This document shows positions 1 through 5,897 of a stretch of DNA of 5,897 bases, in pieces. The first letter of the stretch is position 1; each line of letters starts with the position of its first letter. The DNA is taken from NCBI GenBank assembly GCA_014382085.1, contig JACNKJ010000155.1, forward strand, positions 1 to 5,897, in the 5' to 3' direction. The stretch comes from a bacterium (GTDB lineage: Bacteria; Krumholzibacteriota; Krumholzibacteriia; JACNKJ01). The translations under genes were made by a program, and so were the position numbers. Below the pieces are notes generated by a model that did no database searches, was not told where the DNA came from, and saw nothing but the letters and a program-made list of their open reading frames with translations.

Positions 1-1
1 C

Positions 2-3000
2 TACGATCGTGAACGGCGACTGTTTTCAATCGGATACAAAGTGGGTGACGAAACTCTGGATGGGTCTTACTACGACCTACTCGCCAGCGAAGCGCGCCTC
101 ACAAGCTTTGTAGCCATCGCCCGCGGCGATGTGCCCGCCGAGCATTGGCTTTCGCTATCGCGGCCTTATGGCATGGTCAATCGCAAGCGTGTGTTGCTCA
201 GTTGGGGCGGCACCATGTTCGAGTATCTCATGCCGACACTGTTCCAGAGGGTTATTGAGAAATCCTTGTTGGACAAATCCTGTAGTGACGCGGTGGATCT
301 TCAGATCCACTACGGCCAGAAGCAGAAAACACCCTGGGGTATTTCCGAATCGGCCTTCAGCGACCTGGATGCCCAGAATACCTATCAGTACAAAGCCTTC
401 GGCGCACCGGGTCTAGGATTGAAACGTGGACTCGACAATGATCTGGTGGTCTCACCCTATTCCACTCTCATGGCCGTTCCCATTAAGCCCAAGGAGTCCA
501 TCGCCAATCTGCGCAAGCTGGAAGAGCAAGACCTCTACGGACACTACGGCTTTTTCGAGTCCATCGACTACGGACGTCAGCGTCGACGCGCCGGCGAGCA
601 CGGCGTGGTGGTGCACGCATACATGATCCATCATCAGGCCATGGGGTTCTTGGCTCTGAGCAATTTCCTATTCAACGGAATTCTTCAGGACCGATTCCAT
701 GCCGATCCGCGTGTGCAGGCAACCGAACCCCTACTCTACGAGCGCATTCCTATTGCGCCTCCTCTTTATAAGATTCCTTTGCGTCAGTGGACGGCCACAC
801 GCATGCTGCCCGCCGACGTGGCCCCGGCCACTCGCAGCTTCGAAACTCCGCATACGCGCACACCCCAAACACTGTTACTCGGCAACGGGAAAATGAACAT
901 CATGCTCACGGCGGCCGGCGGCGGATATTCGCGATGGAAGGATATCAATATCACCCGCTGGCGGGCAGACGGCACCCGCGACAACTGGGGCAGTTTCTGT
1001 TTCTTCCGCAATGAAGAGAACCATGAACTCTGGAGCAACACCCACCAACCTCTGGGCAAGGAGGCTGAAGAGTTCACCGTGAATTTCGCCGCGGATCGCG
1101 CGCGATTCAGGCGATTGGATCACGGTATCCATTGCGAGACTGAAGTCATCGTGGCTCCAGAGGACGATCTGGAGATTCGGCAGATCACCTTGAGCAATCG
1201 CAAGAACAGTCGAAAGCGCATCGAGGTCACTAGCTTCTTCGAACTGGCGCTGGCGGAACATCGAGCCGACAGGCAGCATCAGGCCTACTCGAAACTTTTC
1301 GTTGAGACAGAGTTCATACCTGAGATGGAGTCGCTCCTGGCCCAGCGCCAGGCCAAGGAACCGGGCGGCGCGGCCATCTGGGCCGGGCATCGAATCGTCT
1401 TTAACCAGAAGGCTGAGTCCGGGCTGCAATTCGAAACTGATCGCCGAAATTTCCTCTGGCGAGGTCGGGATACTTCCGATCCGGCTGCCATGGGTGCGCC
1501 GCTCTCGGGGGCAAAGGGTAGAGTGCTCGATTCCATTTTCAGTTTGCGAAAGTCAGTGGTTCTCGAACCACAAGGTCGCATTCGCTTCAACTTGCTCTTG
1601 GCCGTCTCGGAATCTCGCGAGGGCGTTCTGGCCATTTTGGAGCGCTACGGCGACGAGAAAGCCATCGCTCGTGAACTGGAATTGGCCTGGCGTCACGCGC
1701 AATTGCAACTGAGGCATTTGCGCATCCAGCCCGACGAAGCCCGGCGCTTCCAGCAGCTGGCCGCCCATGTCATCTATCCCAGCCGCCAGTTCCGCGCTCC
1801 TGAAGAAAAACTGCGGCAGAATCGACTGGGACAACCCAACCTCTGGGTACACGGCATCTCGGGCGACCTGCCCATGGTGGCCGTCAGCGTGGGACAGGTT
1901 CGCGACATGTCTCTGGTTCGTCAGCTCTTGCTTGCTCACAACTATTGGCGTCGGAATGGCCTCAAGGCCGATTTGCTCATCCTCAACGAAGAGAGTACCA
2001 GTTACGACAAGCCGCTCCAGGAACAGCTCATGCGATTGGTCCAGGCCAACAGTCCCTACACGGGCGTGGATCAACCAGGCGGCGTTTTCCTTCGTCGAGC
2101 TGATCAGATTTCCGAAGACGATCTGCATCTCTTGCTGGCCGCCTCCCATGTGCACCTGGTCGCGGCGCGCGGTCCCCTACCCCAGCAGTTCGGTCTGCCG
2201 GTTAAGTGGAGCGCGGACACGCCATCGCGCAGTTTCAAGACCATGCCCGAGGAACCGTCCTTCAAATTGCCCTTCCAGGAGCTTGTGCACGAAAATGGTC
2301 TCGGTGGATTCACGCCCGATGGGCGGGAGTACGTGATTACCTTGAACGAAGGCGAGCAGACACCCGCTCCCTGGATCAACGTAATGTCCAATCCGGAATT
2401 CGGCGCCTTGGTCAGCGAGTCGGGTGCGGGTTTCTGCTGGTTCGGCAACAGCCAACAGAATCGTTTAAATGCCTGGGCCAATGATCCGGTCTCGGATCCG
2501 CCTTCGGACGCCATCTATATTCGCGATGAAGAATCGGGACAGCTCTGGTCGCCAACACCCCTTCCCATTCGCGAAAGCGAGCCTTATCGCATTCGTCACG
2601 GTGCCGGCTACACGCGCTTCCAGCACAACAGCCACGCCATCGAACAAGACTTGCTCACCTTCGTACCCATGGACGATGGTGGTGGACAACCCTTGCGCGT
2701 TCAGCGACTCAGTCTTCGCAACAATAGTGGGCGCCGCCGATCCTTGACGGTAACCTTCTACAGCGAGTGGACTCTCGGCGAAAATCGCGAGGACACGCAG
2801 CTGCATGTGGTCACCCAATGGGAGGAGAAGGCGGGCGTTCTCTTCGCGCGCAATCGTTTTCACTCCGACTATGGCCATCGCTTGGCATTCGCGGCCATGA
2901 GCCCCCATGCCGATTCACATAGCGCAGATCGCGTGGAGTTCCTGGGACGCAACGGGCATCCTGCCAGGCCCTCAGCCTTGAAGGGTGAAGGCCTCTCGGG

Positions 3001-4702
3001 TCGCAGCGGCGCGGGCCTGGATCCTTGCGTGGCTCTTCAAAGAAAGATCGCATTGGATCCCGGCGAGGAGCGTGAATTCTGCATGCTTCTGGGACAAGGC
3101 GCATCTAAGGAAGAGGTCTTAGCTCTTGTGGCGCGATTCACCGACCAGGAGAGAAGGGACGAAGCCTTCCAGGCCACTCAAGATTGGTGGGACAAGTTCC
3201 TGGGCGCGGTGCAGGTGGAAACTCCCGATACCGCGGCCAACATCATGCTTAATCGCTGGCTCCCCTATCAGGCGCTTAGCTGCCGTATCTGGGGACGCTC
3301 GGCCCTGTATCAGTCCGGCGGCGCGGTGGGTTTCCGCGATCAACTTCAGGATTCCATGGCTCTCATGCACAGTTCGCCGCAGCTCGTACGCGAACAAATT
3401 CTGCGCGCGGCTTCGCGGCAGTTCCGAGAGGGCGATGTGCAGCATTGGTGGCATCCTCAAAGTGGTGCTGGAATTCGTTCACGCTGTTCGGACGATCTGC
3501 TCTGGCTCCCCTACGTTACCGCACGTTATGTGGAGATGATGGACGAGGAGGGCATCCTGCATGAACAGGTGCCTTTCCTGGAAGCACCGCCCTTGGCCGA
3601 CGACCAACACGAGATCTTCGTACAGCCGATCGAAACCGTGGAAAGCGCCACCCTTTTTGAGCATTGCCGCCTGGCTATTCAGAAGGGACTCAACCTGGGC
3701 GAACGCGGCCTTCCGCTCATGGGTAGCGGCGACTGGAACGATGGCATGAATCGCGTGGGCCTTGGCGGCAAGGGCGAAAGCGTTTGGATGGCCTGGTTCC
3801 TGGCCGACGTGCTTCGCAGTTTCGCGGGCATCTGCCAGCGCCTGGGCCGGGAAGACGAAGCTCAGGGTTACCTGGGACGTGCGGAACAACTGGCCGGCAA
3901 CGTTGAAAAATCAGCATGGGACGGCGACTGGTATCTGCGCGCATTCTACGACGACGGCACACCCTTGGGCTCGAAAGACAGTCAGGAAGCTCGGCTGGAT
4001 TCCCTGAGTCAATCGTGGGCGGCCATATCGGGTTACGGCAACCCGGAGCGCACTCGATGCGCCCTGGACTCGGCCAAGCAGGAACTGGTGCGTCCGGAGG
4101 ATCGCTTGGTCCTGCTCTTCGCACCCCCCTTCGAAAATTGTGAAGAGGATCCCGGTTACATCAAGAACTACCCGCCAGGTGTTCGTGAAAATGGTGGACA
4201 GTACACTCACGCGGCCACTTGGCTCGCCAAGGCTTTCGCCATGCAGGGTCGAGGTGATGAAGCCTATGGCATCTTGGATCTGCTCAACCCCATCACCCAT
4301 GCTCGAGATCTGGAAAGCGCGCATCGCTATCGCGTTGAGCCCTACGTGATCGCGGCAGATGTCTACAAGCTCGAGGGACATGTAGGCATGGGAGGATGGT
4401 CCTGGTACACGGGCGCGGCCAGTTGGTACTTCCGCGTTTGGATCGAAGATCTTCTGGGCCTGCAGCTCTCAGGCTCCAAGCTGCGCCTGCAACCCAATAT
4501 TCCCGAATCTTGGAATGGCTTCAAGCTGTCCTACCGCCACGGCAGATCCATCTATCAACTTGAGGTTGAGGGATGTGGGCAGGTGGAATCACTGCAATTG
4601 GACGGTCGAAGACTGGAAGGCAATGCCCTTCCACTGGAAGACGACGGCGCCATGCACCGGGTTCTCGTGAAGCTGAGCACAGGCAGCAAGGTGCGCAGTT
4701 AA
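2..4702 (+). CDS. ndvB: Cyclic beta-1,2-glucan synthase, C-terminal part (GH189-like cyclization domain plus GH94 phosphorylase domain), 5'-partial
   Basis: In the NdvB/ChvB/Cgs family, an inner-membrane protein polymerises UDP-glucose into beta-1,2-glucan, cyclises it and adjusts chain length by phosphorolysis; an ABC exporter then moves the ring to the periplasm. Residues are numbered from the GTG at 41, which is not the true start: the frame is open from base 2 and already encodes the family motif ERRLFSIGY. Residues 1-265 are the glycoamylase-like cyclization domain (YYDLLASEARL, SWGGTMFEYLMP, GAPGLGLKRGLDNDLVVSPY, YGFFESIDY, HHQAMGFLAL). About 268-560 is a first beta-sandwich; 560-745 a helical linker with LWVHGISGDLPMV; 748-1045 a second beta-sandwich; 1047-1465 the GH94 (alpha/alpha)6 barrel; the rest a small beta domain. 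The barrel has GFRDQLQD (1097-1104), GDWNDGMN (1230-1237; D1234 is the likely general acid), ENGGQYTH (H1390, phosphate binding) and GGWSWYTGAASW (T1457). No frameshift or stop is seen. The GT84 synthase domain and membrane helices would lie upstream; without them this would be a glucan-processing enzyme rather than a synthase. The symbol rests on homology. Confidence 0.94.
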   Translation, partial: YDRERRLFSIGYKVGDETLDGSYYDLLASEARLTSFVAIARGDVPAEHWLSLSRPYGMVNRKRVLLSWGGTMFEYLMPTLFQRVIEKSLLDKSCSDAVDLQIHYGQKQKTPWGISESAFSDLDAQNTYQYKAFGAPGLGLKRGLDNDLVVSPYSTLMAVPIKPKESIANLRKLEEQDLYGHYGFFESIDYGRQRRRAGEHGVVVHAYMIHHQAMGFLALSNFLFNGILQDRFHADPRVQATEPLLYERIPIAPPLYKIPLRQWTATRMLPADVAPATRSFETPHTRTPQTLLLGNGKMNIMLTAAGGGYSRWKDINITRWRADGTRDNWGSFCFFRNEENHELWSNTHQPLGKEAEEFTVNFAADRARFRRLDHGIHCETEVIVAPEDDLEIRQITLSNRKNSRKRIEVTSFFELALAEHRADRQHQAYSKLFVETEFIPEMESLLAQRQAKEPGGAAIWAGHRIVFNQKAESGLQFETDRRNFLWRGRDTSDPAAMGAPLSGAKGRVLDSIFSLRKSVVLEPQGRIRFNLLLAVSESREGVLAILERYGDEKAIARELELAWRHAQLQLRHLRIQPDEARRFQQLAAHVIYPSRQFRAPEEKLRQNRLGQPNLWVHGISGDLPMVAVSVGQVRDMSLVRQLLLAHNYWRRNGLKADLLILNEESTSYDKPLQEQLMRLVQANSPYTGVDQPGGVFLRRADQISEDDLHLLLAASHVHLVAARGPLPQQFGLPVKWSADTPSRSFKTMPEEPSFKLPFQELVHENGLGGFTPDGREYVITLNEGEQTPAPWINVMSNPEFGALVSESGAGFCWFGNSQQNRLNAWANDPVSDPPSDAIYIRDEESGQLWSPTPLPIRESEPYRIRHGAGYTRFQHNSHAIEQDLLTFVPMDDGGGQPLRVQRLSLRNNSGRRRSLTVTFYSEWTLGENREDTQLHVVTQWEEKAGVLFARNRFHSDYGHRLAFAAMSPHADSHSADRVEFLGRNGHPARPSALKGEGLSGRSGAGLDPCVALQRKIALDPGEEREFCMLLGQGASKEEVLALVARFTDQERRDEAFQATQDWWDKFLGAVQVETPDTAANIMLNRWLPYQALSCRIWGRSALYQSGGAVGFRDQLQDSMALMHSSPQLVREQILRAASRQFREGDVQHWWHPQSGAGIRSRCSDDLLWLPYVTARYVEMMDEEGILHEQVPFLEAPPLADDQHEIFVQPIETVESATLFEHCRLAIQKGLNLGERGLPLMGSGDWNDGMNRVGLGGKGESVWMAWFLADVLRSFAGICQRLGREDEAQGYLGRAEQLAGNVEKSAWDGDWYLRAFYDDGTPLGSKDSQEARLDSLSQSWAAISGYGNPERTRCALDSAKQELVRPEDRLVLLFAPPFENCEEDPGYIKNYPPGVRENGGQYTHAATWLAKAFAMQGRGDEAYGILDLLNPITHARDLESAHRYRVEPYVIAADVYKLEGHVGMGGWSWYTGAASWYFRVWIEDLLGLQLSGSKLRLQPNIPESWNGFKLSYRHGRSIYQLEVEGCGQVESLQLDGRRLEGNALPLEDDGAMHRVLVKLSTGSKVRS

Positions 4703-4711
4703 ACCGGTTTA
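4700..4711. repeat. Perfect 12-base palindrome in the convergent gap
   Basis: TAAACCGGTTTA reads the same on both strands. It starts with the TAA stop codon of the glucan synthase and fills most of the 13 bases separating the two stop codons. It could form a short hairpin in either transcript or be a protein-binding site, but at 12 bases it may also be chance. No function can be assigned. Confidence 0.4.
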
Positions 4712-4715
4712 CAGG

Positions 4716-5867
4716 CTACGCGCGCGTGGGAGTTCCCGCGCGCGTATCCACGTAGCGCATGATCGCCGCAGCCTGACTCTCTCCGTCCAGACCCGCCTGG
4801 GCGATGACCTTGTCGGCCTGTCCGCTCCCCAGGAAATGCTTCCCTTGGAAAGGATGCAGTGTCGCCGCGCGGCCTGCTTCCGACATGATCCAGCGATGCA
4901 TGGTCGCAGCGGTGAAGCCGGTAATACCCATGGCCACTTTCGCCGTTTCCTCGGGATAGATTTCCCGGCGTTTCGCTTCCGGCAAGGCGTTGAAGAGCTC
5001 GGCGCTGGCCACATAGAAGAGCTCGAGGTCCAATCCCTCTTTTTCCAGAATCGGAAACGCCGACTCCAGGAAGGCGTAGGTGACGCCGCTGCCCTGCAAA
5101 ACGATGCTGGCGTCCGCTTGGCCCTTGGGCGCGCGTAGCCTGTACAGACCCTGAACACAATCGGTGGCTGGAGCCAGCCCCAAGGCTTCGCGATCCAGAA
5201 TGCTTTCGTTGGGCCGGGTTACGAAGGGCGCAATGAGCGCCGGGCGAACCTGCAGCGCCCGCGTCAGTAAAGGCCAGAGCTCCTGGGGATCCCAGGGCGT
5301 CAGGGTCAATGCCGAGCCTTCCGGAAAGTTTTCCTGCAGCAACTGAAGCGCCTGGGGATCGGCATGGGTGGGTCCATCTTCGCCGGTCTTCATGCCTGCG
5401 TGGGCGCAGATCAACATGAGCGGTCGAGCCGGTTCGCCGGGCATACGCTCGGCCATGGACTGCATGCCGATGGCATGGAGGCGGGAAGACACGTGTCCCA
5501 GGGCCGCCATGAATGCCCCGTAGCTGGATGCCACGGCCAAGTGGCTGCCATAGGCCGACACACCACTCATGACGCCGCTGATGCCATCTTCACAAATGCC
5601 CCCCACCGAGAGAATTCGGCTGTCGGGATTCTTCACACTGTGCAGGAATCCTTCGCCGAATCCTTTGCCGGCGCTGAGCACGCTGGTGGATCCAAGCAGA
5701 TCGGCGGCGGCGGCCAGGATGGCGCCTTTGGAGGCATGGTTGTAGTAGTTCAGAATCTTGCCCAACTGTCCACGCAGTGTCGCCGAGCTGCCAACCTCAA
5801 GTTGCAGTTCCTCAGGTGTGACGGATCCGGATTTTGCTGCCAATTCCCAGATGGAGTCCAGGCGCAT
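4716..5867 (-). CDS. Transketolase, C-terminal half (pyrimidine-binding and C-terminal domains), possibly 5'-partial
   Basis: Transketolase uses thiamine diphosphate to move two-carbon ketol units between sugar phosphates in the cytoplasm (pentose phosphate and Calvin pathways). From the ATG at 5867 this is 383 residues, against about 630-700 for a full enzyme, and the N-terminal diphosphate-binding domain is absent. The pyrimidine-binding domain spans about 29-225: ADLLGST (55-61), SVGGICEDGISG (87-98), whose E93 aligns with the glutamate that activates the cofactor, SSYGAF (114-119), the hallmark GEDGPTHAD (162-170), and TRPN (217-220), where R218 matches the substrate-phosphate arginine. 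The C-terminal domain spans about 235-375 with LQGSGVTYAF (257-266), FYVASAELFNALP (284-296) and GITGFT (314-319). GICEDG and TRPN differ from GVREFG and SRQN of E. coli-type enzymes. Upstream of the ATG the frame stays open to the window edge, encoding ARHRRPRNQA, so the ATG may be internal to a full-length protein. Alternatively this is one subunit of a split enzyme, with the N-terminal gene just upstream. A 1-deoxyxylulose-5-phosphate synthase or dehydrogenase beta subunit is less likely given GEDGPTHAD. Confidence 0.9.
   Translation of the reverse strand: MRLDSIWELAAKSGSVTPEELQLEVGSSATLRGQLGKILNYYNHASKGAILAAAADLLGSTSVLSAGKGFGEGFLHSVKNPDSRILSVGGICEDGISGVMSGVSAYGSHLAVASSYGAFMAALGHVSSRLHAIGMQSMAERMPGEPARPLMLICAHAGMKTGEDGPTHADPQALQLLQENFPEGSALTLTPWDPQELWPLLTRALQVRPALIAPFVTRPNESILDREALGLAPATDCVQGLYRLRAPKGQADASIVLQGSGVTYAFLESAFPILEKEGLDLELFYVASAELFNALPEAKRREIYPEETAKVAMGITGFTAATMHRWIMSEAGRAATLHPFQGKHFLGSGQADKVIAQAGLDGESQAAAIMRYVDTRAGTPTRA
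4717..4746. terminator. GC-rich hairpin at the convergent junction, possible transcription attenuator or terminator
   Basis: Ten-base arms TACGCGCGCG (4717-4726) and CGCGCGCGTA (4737-4746) are perfectly complementary around a ten-base loop, giving a very stable stem. It overlaps the stop codon and last codons of the minus-strand transketolase and begins 14 bases after the plus-strand stop, so it would fold in both transcripts. A T-run typical of an intrinsic terminator is missing on both sides: on the plus strand the stem is followed by TCCACGTAGC, on the minus strand by GCCTGTAAACC. It may instead pause polymerase or protect the 3' end, or simply reflect GC-rich coding for the Arg-Ala-rich tail. 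The structure is seen directly; the role is inferred. Confidence 0.35.
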
Positions 5868-5875
5868 TGCCTGAT

Positions 5876-5879
5876 TCCT
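5876..5879 (-). promoter_or_regulatory. Possible Shine-Dalgarno sequence for the transketolase C-terminal half
   Basis: On the minus strand AGGA lies eight bases before the ATG at 5867, normal spacing for a ribosome binding site. It is the only local support for a separate start there. Four bases match easily by chance, and the upstream frame is open, so this does not settle whether the gene starts here or continues upstream. Confidence 0.3.
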
Positions 5880-5897
5880 GGGCCGACGATGGCGTGC

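Noticed and set aside
41..43. GTG as the start of the glucan synthase
   Set aside because: The frame is open upstream to the window edge and encodes conserved family sequence (ERRLFSIGY); no good ribosome binding site precedes the GTG.
875..1429. 184-codon open frame on the minus strand inside the glucan synthase
   Set aside because: It lies antisense to strongly conserved plus-strand coding sequence, and its translation resembles no family I know. Long antisense frames are common in GC-rich genes.
1553..2155. 200-codon open frame on the minus strand inside the glucan synthase
   Set aside because: Antisense to the conserved linker including HGISGDLPMV; no recognisable domain. A shadow of the real gene.
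4703..4760. Classical intrinsic terminator for the glucan synthase
   Set aside because: The hairpin is strong but no T-run follows it on either strand, so it is reported only as a possible terminator with low confidence.
4699..5160. 153-codon minus-strand frame overlapping the transketolase in another frame
   Set aside because: The overlapping frame encodes recognisable transketolase sequence throughout, while this one is low-complexity Arg/Gly-rich text.
1..5897. A shared operon or metabolic system linking glucan synthesis and transketolase
   Set aside because: The genes face each other and cannot share a transcript, and their products act in different pathways, so adjacency alone does not support a joint system.

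Overview
The window holds two convergent protein-coding genes and almost no non-coding DNA. The left 4.7 kb, plus strand, is the C-terminal part of a very large cyclic beta-1,2-glucan synthase of the NdvB/ChvB/Cgs type. Its frame is open to the left edge, so the N-terminal part (expected: membrane segments and the glycosyltransferase) lies outside. The right 1.15 kb, minus strand, is the C-terminal half (pyrimidine-binding and C-terminal domains) of a thiamine-diphosphate transketolase. Its frame is also open to the window edge, so it may be the rest of a full-length enzyme or a separate subunit.

Layout: bases 2-4702, glucan synthase (cyclization domain, first beta-sandwich, linker, second beta-sandwich, GH94 phosphorylase barrel, short C-terminal beta domain). 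Bases 4703-4715, a 13-base gap between two stop codons, containing most of a perfect 12-base palindrome. Bases 4716-5867, transketolase, whose last codons and stop lie in a strong GC hairpin. Bases 5868-5897, 30 bases upstream of the candidate transketolase start, still open in frame and carrying a possible Shine-Dalgarno sequence. There are no RNA genes, mobile elements, CRISPR arrays or stretches over 300 bases without a gene.

The organism is a bacterium with a moderately GC-rich genome (judged by eye). Cyclic beta-1,2-glucan synthases are best known from Alphaproteobacteria such as Agrobacterium, Sinorhizobium and Brucella but occur more widely, so the gene does not fix the lineage, and I make no taxonomic assignment.

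The two genes are transcribed towards each other, so they are not one operon. One makes or trims a periplasmic/osmoregulatory glucan; the other belongs to the pentose phosphate or Calvin-type sugar pathway. Their adjacency looks like ordinary chromosomal neighbourhood. I found no convincing sign of an undescribed system; the points worth checking are the unseen 5' parts of both genes, the divergent transketolase motifs and the structured convergent junction.
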